Position numbers and translations under genes: made by a program
Shown here: positions 17,830 to 26,094 of the stretch, piece after piece
Numbering within the stretch: the first letter of the stretch is position 1
Layout of the letters: the number at the start of each line of letters is the position of its first letter
DNA from: Melioribacter sp.
GTDB taxonomy: Bacteria; Bacteroidota; Ignavibacteria; Ignavibacteriales; Melioribacteraceae
Assembly (NCBI GenBank): GCA_020723965.1
Contig: DYHW01000001.1
Coordinates: forward strand, 358,587 to 422,586
DNA length: 64,000 nt
Direction of reading: 5' to 3'
Notes under the pieces: generated by a model
The model's input: the letters and a program-made list of their open reading frames with translations, nothing else
Told to the model about the DNA's origin: nothing
Database searches by the model: none

Positions 17830-18867
17830 TTAGAGAATTAACATTGCATCTCCATAACTCAAGAAGCGATAATTATCCTTCAATGCTTTTTTGTAAGCTT
17901 TCTTCATAAAATCAAAACCGGCAAACGCAGCAACGAGCATTAAAAGAGTCGATTCAGGCGTGTGGAAATTTGTAATCAATTTTTTTGTTACTTTGAAATC
18001 GTATGGAGGAAAAATAAATTTATCAGTCCAACCGCCACCAGGTTTCGAAAATCCATCTGCTGTAACGTTGCTTTCTAATGCGCGGCAGGTGCTTGTTCCA
18101 ACTACAAAAATATTTTTCTTTTCTTCTAAAGCTTTGTTTATTGTTTTTGCAGTATCTTCAGGTATTTCGAAATACTCAGAGTCCATTCTGTGTTTAGTGA
18201 GGTCCTCAACTTCAACGGATCTAAATGTTCCAAGACCGATATGCAAAATTACAGGTACAATTTTTACACCCATCTTCTCTAATTTTTTAATTAAAGTTGG
18301 CGTAAAGTGTAAACCTGCCGTTGGAGCTGCAACCGAACCGTCAACTTCGGCAAAGATTGTTTGATAGTCTTCTCTATCATCCGGAACAGGTTCTCTTTTG
18401 ATATAAGGCGGCAGAGGAGTGTGACCAATTTTTTCAATTGCTTTGAAAATATCTCCGGCATCTTCATTAAATCGGACTGTTCTTCCTCGCGATGTTGTGT
18501 TATCTATTACTTCGCACCATAGTTTATCGTTAAAATATATTCTATTTCCGATCCTTACTTTACGAGCGGGATCAACAATAACATCCCATATGTTTTCTTC
18601 TTTGTTCAGTTCGCGTAAAACAAAAACTTCAATCTTAGCATTCGTTCTTTCTTTCTTTCCGAATAAGCGAGCTTGCATAACTTTGGTCTTGTTAACAACT
18701 ATAACATCTCCCTTTTGAACAAATTCCGGTAAGTCAGAGAACTTGTGGTTCTCGATACTTTGATCATTACGATTAAGTACCATGAGCTTTGCTTTATCAC
18801 GAGGGGAAACCGGAAATTTAGCAATAGAAGTTTTTGGTAAATTGTATTTGAACTCTGATAGTTTCAT
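17830..18867 (-). CDS. queA: S-adenosylmethionine:tRNA ribosyltransferase-isomerase QueA
   Basis: QueA makes epoxyqueuosine at the wobble base of tRNAs by transferring the ribosyl part of SAM to preQ1. The 345-aa protein is full length, with the N-terminal PLPxxxIAxxP-like motif (NLPKTSIAKFP), GDVIVVNKTKVMQARLFG, RTVRFN, GHTPLPPYIKR, TVFAEV-like QTIFAEVDGSVAAPTAGLHF and NFHTPESTLLMLVAAFAG. All are diagnostic for the family. It is monocistronic as far as can be seen. Confidence 0.96.
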   Translation of the reverse strand: MKLSEFKYNLPKTSIAKFPVSPRDKAKLMVLNRNDQSIENHKFSDLPEFVQKGDVIVVNKTKVMQARLFGKKERTNAKIEVFVLRELNKEENIWDVIVDPARKVRIGNRIYFNDKLWCEVIDNTTSRGRTVRFNEDAGDIFKAIEKIGHTPLPPYIKREPVPDDREDYQTIFAEVDGSVAAPTAGLHFTPTLIKKLEKMGVKIVPVILHIGLGTFRSVEVEDLTKHRMDSEYFEIPEDTAKTINKALEEKKNIFVVGTSTCRALESNVTADGFSKPGGGWTDKFIFPPYDFKVTKKLITNFHTPESTLLMLVAAFAGFDFMKKAYKKALKDNYRFLSYGDAMLIL

Positions 18868-19054
18868 TTATTCTCCTCTAAGAACTTTTATATACTTTAT
18901 TATTGCCATAGGGGCGTCTTAAATGTGTTATTATGTATCCACTTGTCGTGATAGAAATCTTTTCTATCGATAAAGAAGAATCTGAAATATACTCAGCTTC
19001 ACTAACATTGATTTTTGAAACAGACTCATCTCTTAACTGAATATTGTTTTAAGA

Positions 19055-19089
19055 TTCTTAGTCTCCCCAGCAAGTTGGGAGACTAAGAA
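19055..19089. terminator. Strong 13-bp hairpin downstream of ppdK
   Basis: Arms 19055-19067 and 19077-19089 are perfectly complementary over 13 bp with a 9-nt loop. On the minus strand it lies about 50 nt beyond the ppdK stop codon, but it is not followed by a T-run. It may be a rho-type or processing-protected 3' end, or a weak intrinsic terminator. Confidence 0.55.
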
Positions 19090-19139
19090 ATGACAAATGT
19101 ATTATTTCTTTTTTGATACTTTCTTTGTTGTTACCTTAA

Positions 19140-21920
19140 CTACTTTTTTGATGCCTTTTTTTTAACGTCTTTCATTATAGCCGGTTTTGCTGATAGCTGT
19201 TCTTTAACAACAGCACGAGCTGCGGCAAGACGAGCAATCGGAACACGGAAAGGAGAACAGCTTACATAATTTAATCCGATCTTATGGCAGAATTCAACGG
19301 ATTTAGGTTCGCCGCCGTGTTCTCCGCAAATTCCAATTTTTAAATCGGGGCGCTTTGAGCGTCCGCCTGCTACAGCAATTTTCATTAACTGACCAACTGC
19401 ATCAACATCAATTGATTGGAAAGGATCTTCTGGTAATATTTTCTTTTCTAAATAATCGCCCAAGAATAAACCGATATCGTCGCGTGAAAAGCCGAAACTC
19501 ATCTGTGTTAAATCGTTTGTACCGAAAGAGAAGAACTGCGCCTCCTCGGCGATTTTATCTGCAGTTAAACATGCGCGTGGAATTTCGATCATTGTTCCTG
19601 CCAAGTGTGGAATTTTTTTCATTCCGAATTTTGCGCTAACTTCAGCATGAACTTTTTTGATGATCTCATACTGATGCTTTAACTCGTTGACATGACTAGA
19701 AACCGGTATCATGATTTCGGGAAATGGCTTCTTTCCTTCTTGTAATAATTCAGCAGCAGCTTCAAGAATTGCGCGCACCTGCATTTCTGTAATTTCTGGG
19801 TAAGTAATTCCAAGACGAACGCCTCGGTGCCCCATCATAGGGTTGCTTTCGTGCAGTGAATCTGCGCGTTTATTTAATTCTTCAAGTGTAATGTTAAGAC
19901 TTGCCGCAAGTTTTTCTCTTTCTTCTTTATTGTTTGGAACAAATTCATGCAAAGGCGGATCAAGTGTTCTTATTGTTACTGGGAAGCCATCCATAGCTTC
20001 AAGAGTACCTTTGATGTCAGACTTAACATGCGGAAAAAGTTCATCCAATGCGTTCCTTCTCTCTTCTTCACTCTTAGAATGGATCATCTTGCGAAGTTTA
20101 AACAATGGTTCTTCGGCCCCTATTCCGTAAAACATATGCTCTGTTCTGAACAAACCAATTCCTTCAGCGCCAAAGGCACGTGCTCTTGCAGCATCTTCAG
20201 GAGTATCGGCATTAGTGCGAACATTTAATTTTCTTACCTGGTCACACAATTTCATAAAAGCTACAAAATCAGGATTATCTTCGGCGGTTTTTTTCATCGG
20301 AAGTTCGCCCTGATAAACCGTTCCTTTCGTCCCATTGAGTGTAAGCCAATCGCCTTCATTTATTGTTACATTGCCGACTTTAAAATATTTTTCTTTGTAG
20401 TTGATTTTTATTGAACCAGCGCCAACAATACAACATTTACCCCAGCCGCGTGCAACAAGAGCTGCGTGAGAGGTCATGCCGCCGCGTGCAGTAAGAATTG
20501 CCTGAGCAGCGCGCATTCCTTCAATGTCTTCGGGATTTGTTTCTTCACGAACGAGAATAACTTTTTTACCATCTTTTGCCCAAGCTACAGCATCGGCAGA
20601 AGAAAATACAACTTGGCCGGCTGCGCCGCCTGGTCCTGCTGGTAATCCCTTTGCGATTGCTTTAACATTAAGCTCAGCAGCCGGATCGATAATTGGGTGA
20701 AGCAATTCATCTAACTGTGATGGTTGAACGCGCATCACCGCTTCTTCTTTTGTAATCAATTTTTCTCGATACATATTAAGAGCCATTTTTATTGCAGCAG
20801 GTCCGTTTCTTTTTCCAATGCGGCACTGAAGCATGTAAAGCTTTCCTTCTTGAATAGTAAACTCGACATCGAGCATATCGCGATAATGTTTTTCTAACAA
20901 GCGTTGAATTTTATGAAGTTCTTTGTAAGTAGCTGGTATAGCAGTTTCAAGAGATGGAAGATGAATAGTATGTTCGCTCTTACCAATTTCGTTGATCGGG
21001 TTTGGAGTTCTAGTGCCGGCAACTACATCTTCGCCCTGAGCATTTGGCAGCCATTCGCCGTAGAAATAATTTTCTCCTGTTGCCGGGTTGCGTGTGAAGG
21101 CAACGCCTGTTGCTGAAGTATCTCCCATATTTCCAAAGACCATCGATTGTACATTTACTGCTGTGCCCCAATCATCAGGAATATTTTCAATTCTTCTGTA
21201 AGAAATTGCGCGTTTACCCATCCAGCTTTGGAATACTGCAGATATAGCTCCCCAAAGTTGCGCCATCGGATCTTCAGGAAATGGTTTACCGAGAACTTCC
21301 TGAACTTTTGCTTTGTAGATTTCGATCAATTCTTTCAAGTCATCGGAAGTCAGATCCGTATCAGCATGAACACCGCGTGTTTCTTTCATCTTGTGCAATT
21401 CTGCTTCAAGTTGCTGTCGAACTCCTTTACCTTCTTGAGGTTCGATGCCTGCGGCTTTTTCCATAACTACATCAGAGTACATTTGAATAAGGCGGCGGTG
21501 AGAATCGTATACGAAACGGGGGTTGCCTGTTTTGGCAATAAGAGCTTCGCGGGTTTCATTGTTCAAACCAACGTTAAGAATTGTTTCCATCATTCCCGGC
21601 ATTGATGCGCGTGCGCCAGAACGGACAGAAACGAGCAAAGGATTCTTCGTATCGCCAAACTTTGCGCCCATTTCTTTTTCGACTTTTGATAAAGCAGTCT
21701 TAACCTGTTTCTCTAGTTCTTTAGGATATTTTTTATTGTTTTTGTAGTATGCTGTGCATACTTCCGTTGTGATAGTAAATCCAGCAGGTACATGAAGACC
21801 GATATTAACCATCTCGGCAAGGTTGGCGCCTTTTCCACCAAGCAGTTCTTTCATATTTGCTTCCCCATCCGCACGTTTGCCGCCGAAATAGTAAACATAC
21901 TTTTTGTTTGCTTTAGCCAT
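19140..21920 (-). CDS. ppdK: Pyruvate, phosphate dikinase
   Basis: PPDK interconverts pyruvate + ATP + Pi and phosphoenolpyruvate + AMP + PPi, either in glycolysis or gluconeogenesis. The 926-aa protein has the N-terminal ATP-grasp domain (GGKGANLAEM, then SVRSGARASMPGMMETILNVG), the swivelling phosphohistidine domain with the catalytic H485 in GGMTSHAALVARG, and the C-terminal TIM-barrel PEP-utiliser domain with the general acid Cys865 in IGICGEHGGE. A strong GGAGGA Shine-Dalgarno precedes ATG 21920. The last residues KKKASKK end on a TAG directly after a slippery A-run (see the separate entry), so the natural C-terminus may be longer in a fraction of product. Confidence 0.96.
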   Translation of the reverse strand: MAKANKKYVYYFGGKRADGEANMKELLGGKGANLAEMVNIGLHVPAGFTITTEVCTAYYKNNKKYPKELEKQVKTALSKVEKEMGAKFGDTKNPLLVSVRSGARASMPGMMETILNVGLNNETREALIAKTGNPRFVYDSHRRLIQMYSDVVMEKAAGIEPQEGKGVRQQLEAELHKMKETRGVHADTDLTSDDLKELIEIYKAKVQEVLGKPFPEDPMAQLWGAISAVFQSWMGKRAISYRRIENIPDDWGTAVNVQSMVFGNMGDTSATGVAFTRNPATGENYFYGEWLPNAQGEDVVAGTRTPNPINEIGKSEHTIHLPSLETAIPATYKELHKIQRLLEKHYRDMLDVEFTIQEGKLYMLQCRIGKRNGPAAIKMALNMYREKLITKEEAVMRVQPSQLDELLHPIIDPAAELNVKAIAKGLPAGPGGAAGQVVFSSADAVAWAKDGKKVILVREETNPEDIEGMRAAQAILTARGGMTSHAALVARGWGKCCIVGAGSIKINYKEKYFKVGNVTINEGDWLTLNGTKGTVYQGELPMKKTAEDNPDFVAFMKLCDQVRKLNVRTNADTPEDAARARAFGAEGIGLFRTEHMFYGIGAEEPLFKLRKMIHSKSEEERRNALDELFPHVKSDIKGTLEAMDGFPVTIRTLDPPLHEFVPNNKEEREKLAASLNITLEELNKRADSLHESNPMMGHRGVRLGITYPEITEMQVRAILEAAAELLQEGKKPFPEIMIPVSSHVNELKHQYEIIKKVHAEVSAKFGMKKIPHLAGTMIEIPRACLTADKIAEEAQFFSFGTNDLTQMSFGFSRDDIGLFLGDYLEKKILPEDPFQSIDVDAVGQLMKIAVAGGRSKRPDLKIGICGEHGGEPKSVEFCHKIGLNYVSCSPFRVPIARLAAARAVVKEQLSAKPAIMKDVKKKASKK
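19143..19161 (-). other. Candidate -1 ribosomal frameshift site at the end of ppdK
   Basis: In mRNA sense, two heptamers A AAA AAG occur in the 0-frame phase (X XXY YYZ): one at 19161-19155 and one at 19149-19143. The second is immediately followed by the TAG stop. A -1 slip at either bypasses the stop and continues to TAA at 19102-19104, adding the Lys-rich tail VVKVTTKKVSKKK, which repeats the KKxSKK composition of the 0-frame end. An A-rich AAAGG lies just upstream of the second heptamer. A one-base indel in the A-run (biological or sequencing) would give the same picture. Confidence 0.4.
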
Positions 21921-21961
21921 TTAATTTTCCTCCAGTAAGATGTTTGTTCAGTTGTTCTAAG

Positions 21962-23008
21962 TTATTCTATTGAGTTAAAAATTATTTTGTTGAATTTCTC
22001 CCCCTCATCAAGCTTTAGTTCTATCTTTAAATAGTAAATATCCACATCATCAAGTTCTTTGGAATACTTTGTAAGTTTAACCGCGTCTTTCTGAGTTGTT
22101 AAGACAGAGTAGGAATTAGTATCGTAAAATTTTTTTCTGATATCTTGAATTTCTTTTAATGTATAATCTTTATGATCGACAAAAATCATCTTGTTTGTTA
22201 TATCGATATTATTATTTTCAAGCACATTTAAGAAAGAATGCGGACGAGCAATACCGCAAACGACTAAACTTTTCTGTCCTTGAAATTCATCCATACTAAA
22301 AAAGTGATGCGACTTTACGTCGTAAATTCCCTGCGCCACATAGAACCCTGTAAAGACCTGTTTCTTTCCGAAATGCTTTTTGAGTTTTGCAGGTATTTCA
22401 CTTTTCTCAGAAAATTTTCTGTTGATAATAATAATATCCGCCCGTTTCAATGAATCGAAAGGATCTCGCATCAATCCCAATGGAAGCATTCTTTGTTCAA
22501 TTTGCCCGACCTTATTTAAGAAGCGCTGATCGATAATAACGATATCAATATCTCGGTGGATCCATCTATGCTGAAAAGCATCGTCGAGAATGATGGTGTC
22601 AACGCTGGAGTCGATAATAAATTTTTTTGCGCCGGAGACGCGCCGCTCTGCAACAGCAGCAGGCACTTTAAGATCGTCTGCAACATAAAACATCTCATCT
22701 CCGCAGCCATCAACTGTTGTTTTTATTTCCTTACCATCGCTCACATAAATATAACCGCTCGATTTTCTTCCGTAGCCGCGGCTTAAAACGCCAACTTTTT
22801 TCCCATTAGCTTTTAACATTTCTGTTATCATCATAACAGCCGGTGTTTTGCCAGAGCCGCCAACAGTTAAATTGCCAATCGAAATCACTTTTGCATCGAC
22901 TTTACACACATTGAAAATTTTTTTATCGAAAAGCCAATTACGCATTTTCACAATGAATGAATAGACAAAAACAAATGGCGATAATATTATTCTTAAAAAA
23001 TCTAACAC
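21962..23008 (-). CDS. lpxK: Tetraacyldisaccharide 4'-kinase LpxK
   Basis: LpxK phosphorylates the 4' position of the lipid A precursor at the inner face of the cytoplasmic membrane. The 348-aa protein has an N-terminal hydrophobic helix (about 5-20), the Walker A GNLTVGGSGKT (about 46-55), then GVLSRGYGRKSSGY, DEMFYV, DDAFQHRWIHRDIDIV and LPLGLMRDP, all typical of LpxK. Its first codons overlap the 3' end of the acyltransferase gene by 7 bp. It closes the lipid A run that begins with lpxB. Confidence 0.94.
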   Translation of the reverse strand: MLDFLRIILSPFVFVYSFIVKMRNWLFDKKIFNVCKVDAKVISIGNLTVGGSGKTPAVMMITEMLKANGKKVGVLSRGYGRKSSGYIYVSDGKEIKTTVDGCGDEMFYVADDLKVPAAVAERRVSGAKKFIIDSSVDTIILDDAFQHRWIHRDIDIVIIDQRFLNKVGQIEQRMLPLGLMRDPFDSLKRADIIIINRKFSEKSEIPAKLKKHFGKKQVFTGFYVAQGIYDVKSHHFFSMDEFQGQKSLVVCGIARPHSFLNVLENNNIDITNKMIFVDHKDYTLKEIQDIRKKFYDTNSYSVLTTQKDAVKLTKYSKELDDVDIYYLKIELKLDEGEKFNKIIFNSIE

Positions 23009-23661
23009 AATTCTAACGCTTCCTTTTGTAATTTATTTAATAACTCTTCGCACTCAATAATTTTTTTGTTAGTTTCTTCATAGCTCAAATTATGGTCAAT
23101 GCTTATGGGGTCTGAATAAATAACAACAGCTCTGCTGAATGGTTTCGGTATATTAAATTGATCCCAGCTTTTTAGAATAATTTTTTTCTTTACACCTATT
23201 CCAACAAGATATAATGGTATAAGAGATTTTTTTGCAGTTATTACTGCGCCGGCTTTCATTTGATAAATCGGTCCGGTTGGTCCATCAGGCGTAATAGCTA
23301 AAGAACGATTTTTTCCAGTTTGCTGAAGCATTATTTCAAGAGCTTCTTTACCGCCAATATGGCTTGAACCCCGGACAACATGATAATTCCATTTTTTAAG
23401 TATTTCAGCAAGAACGTTACCGTCTTTACTTCTACTAACAAGCGCAGCAATATTTTCGTTCCGATGGATAAACCATCCAATCAGCATAGACCCATGCCAA
23501 AAAGCCACAACAAAATTTTTCTTCTCTGCAACAAGTTTTGAAAGTGAATCACCGTTTATTATTTCTATTCTTAACGTTTTTAGAAGTAGATTTAATGCAA
23601 AACACGCAAATCGGGTTCCAATAGATCTAAAAATGTTTTTTTGAAATTCATTAAGCTTCAT
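23002..23661 (-). CDS. DUF374 lysophospholipid acyltransferase-like protein
   Basis: The 219-aa protein belongs to the DUF374 branch of the LPLAT fold. It has the His of the catalytic motif in VAFWHGSMLIGW (H56), the segment ALVSRSKDGNVLAEILKKW, VVRGSSHIGGKEAL, and LAITPDGPTGPIYQMKAGAV, which is the DUF374 signature. DUF374 proteins usually sit beside lpxK or waaA and are taken to acylate or modify lipid A or phospholipids; the exact reaction is unknown. It overlaps lpxB by 11 bp and lpxK by 7 bp. Confidence 0.85.
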   Translation of the reverse strand: MKLNEFQKNIFRSIGTRFACFALNLLLKTLRIEIINGDSLSKLVAEKKNFVVAFWHGSMLIGWFIHRNENIAALVSRSKDGNVLAEILKKWNYHVVRGSSHIGGKEALEIMLQQTGKNRSLAITPDGPTGPIYQMKAGAVITAKKSLIPLYLVGIGVKKKIILKSWDQFNIPKPFSRAVVIYSDPISIDHNLSYEETNKKIIECEELLNKLQKEALELC

Positions 23662-24784
23662 TAAGCTTCAAATATACTGACGCGGCAGCTTTATAAGACG
23701 CTCCGGGTCCGCCAAGTTTTTCTCTTATCAATCCAAGTTGTTGCTTTATCGAATTATATTTTTCTCTGTTGCTCAAAATATTAAAACACTTGGAATAAAT
23801 ATTCTCCTGGTTAAGATCATCCTGAATCAATTCGTCAATGACGTTTCTGCCAAGCAGAATATTTGCCATAGCGATGTTATCGATCTTCACAACTTTTTTG
23901 CCAATCCAATAAGTAAAAAAACTTGTTGCATAAACTACAACGAAAGGAAGTTGAAAATATCCGGCTTCGAGCGTTGATGTGCCGGATTTAATAATTCCAA
24001 AGTGAGCTTGCTTATATAAATCGTATGTATAACCTTTTACTATTTTATAATCTTTTTCGTTGGTAAGATCCTTAAAAATAATTTCGTCTATATTTTCCGC
24101 GCAGGCAACAACTGTTTGCAAATTAAGATCATTTGATAATTTTACTGCCGCAGTAATGCACTCCGGGAAAATTTTTTTTATTTCATTTTTTCTGCTGCCG
24201 GGAAGAACGAGCAAAATATCTTTATTGCCATCGAGATTTAATTTTTTATAAAGTTCTTCTTTATTTAAGAAATTATAATTCTCAATATGTTCTACAAGGG
24301 GATGTCCGGTATATTCAACATCAACACCGGCATCGCGGTATAATTTTTCTTCAAACGGAAACACTACAAGCATCTTATCTACTAATTTGCGGATTTTTTT
24401 AATTCTTCCTTTTCCCCAAGCCCAAATCTGCGGAGATATATAATAGATAATTTTTTTACCGGCAGCGTGCAATTTTTTTGCTATGCTCAAGTTAAAACCC
24501 GGATAATCAATTAAAACGATGGTGTCGATTTTTTCTTTATCTGCTTTCTGCAGCAAAGTTTTTTTTACTTTATTGATGAACGGAATATGCCGTACTACTT
24601 CGAGAAAACCGAGGAATGCCATTTGCCTAATGTGAAATTGAGCGTTCATACCCTCGGAAATCATTTTATCGCCGCCGATTCCCAAAAAATCAATCGATGG
24701 GTCTAAACGTTTCAGTTCACGCATCAAACCAGCGCCGTGCAGATCGCCGGATGCTTCGCCTGCTATTATCATCAGTTTTTTCAA
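23651..24784 (-). CDS. lpxB: Lipid-A-disaccharide synthase LpxB
   Basis: LpxB joins UDP-2,3-diacylglucosamine and lipid X to make the lipid A disaccharide. The 377-aa protein starts with IIAGEASGDLHGAGLM, has YYISPQIWAWGKGRIKKIRK, VVFPFEEKLYRDAGVDVEYTGHPL, LVLPGSRKNEIKKIFP and KSGTSTLEAGYFQLPFVVVY. These are family-defining GT19 segments. Its start overlaps the stop of the ICMT-like gene by 4 bp, and it is followed by the DUF374 acyltransferase. Confidence 0.95.
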   Translation of the reverse strand: MKKLMIIAGEASGDLHGAGLMRELKRLDPSIDFLGIGGDKMISEGMNAQFHIRQMAFLGFLEVVRHIPFINKVKKTLLQKADKEKIDTIVLIDYPGFNLSIAKKLHAAGKKIIYYISPQIWAWGKGRIKKIRKLVDKMLVVFPFEEKLYRDAGVDVEYTGHPLVEHIENYNFLNKEELYKKLNLDGNKDILLVLPGSRKNEIKKIFPECITAAVKLSNDLNLQTVVACAENIDEIIFKDLTNEKDYKIVKGYTYDLYKQAHFGIIKSGTSTLEAGYFQLPFVVVYATSFFTYWIGKKVVKIDNIAMANILLGRNVIDELIQDDLNQENIYSKCFNILSNREKYNSIKQQLGLIREKLGGPGASYKAAASVYLKLNEA

Positions 24785-25362
24785 CTTATTGCGTAACGAA
24801 TTAAGATTAAAAAAATTATCAGCGCAATTGCCTGCAGCGTTCTGGTTTCAGATTTCAATCCTGCTTTAAAATTAAACGGCGGCTGTTCGACGCCCGGATT
24901 TCTATATTTTATAAAATTTGGCATTAGCCGCGGCACAAAATTGCGATAACCATTGTAATAAGGCATAAACCTTTGTGATAAATATTTTTCTTCTTCTTTA
25001 ATGATGATTATGTATTGCATATAGAAAAATAAGAATGCAAAAATCTGCAAGTATGGAAACAAAGCCATCGAAGCAATTCCAAATCCTAAATAAAGAAGTA
25101 TGTTTCCAAGATAAAGGGGATTACGCACAAATGCATAAGCGCCGGAAACTACAAGATAAGTTCCGCCAACGCCGCCAGTTGTGCGCGTTTCACTGCCGGC
25201 GTAGCTAACGCCCCACATACGGAAAAGCTCGCCCAGCAATGCAATTGAAAATCCAACAATCAAGCTAGATTGCGTTGCGTTTTGAAATACAAGCGTTAAG
25301 ATCAAAAAAGGAATTGGCGTGTAACTTCTGTATTTGAAAATTTTTGTGGCAAAGTTGTTCAT
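24781..25362 (-). CDS. Isoprenylcysteine carboxyl methyltransferase (ICMT)-family membrane methyltransferase
   Basis: The 193-aa integral membrane protein has four to five hydrophobic segments and the ICMT/PEMT SAM-binding signature: VSGAYAFVRNPLYLGNILLYLG, and a C-terminal cytoplasmic KEEEKYLSQRFMPYYNGYRNFVPRLMP. Bacterial relatives methylate small lipids or have unknown substrates. Its place directly before lpxB, with a 4-bp overlap, suggests an envelope-lipid substrate; this is inference from context. Confidence 0.75.
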   Translation of the reverse strand: MNNFATKIFKYRSYTPIPFLILTLVFQNATQSSLIVGFSIALLGELFRMWGVSYAGSETRTTGGVGGTYLVVSGAYAFVRNPLYLGNILLYLGFGIASMALFPYLQIFAFLFFYMQYIIIIKEEEKYLSQRFMPYYNGYRNFVPRLMPNFIKYRNPGVEQPPFNFKAGLKSETRTLQAIALIIFLILIRYAIS

Positions 25363-25365
25363 TTA

Positions 25366-26094
25366 TCACCCTTGAATAAAAACTTCTTTTCGTTTGAGTT
25401 CCGCCTGGTGTCTTTTCTTCAAACGTTTCTTTTCAGTGAGCTTTATTATTTTTTTTGTTATATCGTCAAAGGTGGAATAAGAAAAATAAGTTATTCTGTT
25501 TACTTCGCAATATTTCAGAAGGGAATTCTTTGCGAAGATAAAATCGCAAAATTGCGAAGGACAAATATCTGTGTTGCCGTCTCCGATGTAAAAACTATAA
25601 TCTTCTTCGCTGCTAAAGTTGAGAACATGGTTCCGTTTACAATTTGCGCAGCGCGTACACTCTTCATCTGTAAAAGGGAAAAGCGGAATTAAATTTTTCT
25701 CTTCGCCGAACGTAAGTCGGTTTGAATAAACTTCGAGATGACCGAGACCTTCACGCCGTAAAATATTCTGAATATAATAATCAAGTCCATCGCTTAAGAT
25801 GCGCAGTTCAAATGCTTCGGCTTGGCAAAAATTCACAAATTTTTTGAAACCAGGATCGATCTGAATTCCGCATAGGAATTCATCAAATTTTTTTTCATCA
25901 AATTCTTTTATAGTACTGCAAAGCAGCTTCCACAATTCAACCGAATTTAATTTTTGATCGAGCCACTTATCAATCCATACTTTCGATTTTTCAGCGTCGC
26001 CAAACTGTAAGAACATTGCTTCGCCCACATCAGTTTTCGAGATTGTGCCGTCGAAATCAACAAATATTTTGAAGGAACTATTATTGAGGTTCAT
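25366..26094 (-). CDS. HAD-IB phosphatase, MtnX/SerB-like
   Basis: From ATG 26094 the protein is 242 aa. The HAD nucleophile motif is FVDFDGTISKTD (D13, D15), motif II is LRILSDGLDYY, and the acidic motif is YIGDGNTDICPSQFCDF. The Cys-containing insert TRCANCKRNHVL resembles the CxxCxxCK pattern of MtnX-type 2-hydroxy-3-keto-5-methylthiopentenyl-1-phosphate phosphatases. No other methionine-salvage gene is nearby, so the substrate is uncertain. An upstream TTG start at 26127 would reach 46 bp into smc; ATG 26094 gives a 14-bp overlap with smc and is preferred. Confidence 0.75.
   Translation of the reverse strand: MNLNNSSFKIFVDFDGTISKTDVGEAMFLQFGDAEKSKVWIDKWLDQKLNSVELWKLLCSTIKEFDEKKFDEFLCGIQIDPGFKKFVNFCQAEAFELRILSDGLDYYIQNILRREGLGHLEVYSNRLTFGEEKNLIPLFPFTDEECTRCANCKRNHVLNFSSEEDYSFYIGDGNTDICPSQFCDFIFAKNSLLKYCEVNRITYFSYSTFDDITKKIIKLTEKKRLKKRHQAELKRKEVFIQG

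Noticed and set aside
17960..18364. 134-codon + strand ORF antisense to queA
   Set aside because: No ribosome site and no domain; it is fully inside queA, whose motifs are intact.
21147..21605. 152-codon + strand ORF antisense to ppdK
   Set aside because: Composition is Phe/Cys/Arg-rich with no motif; it is the shadow of the well-supported ppdK frame.
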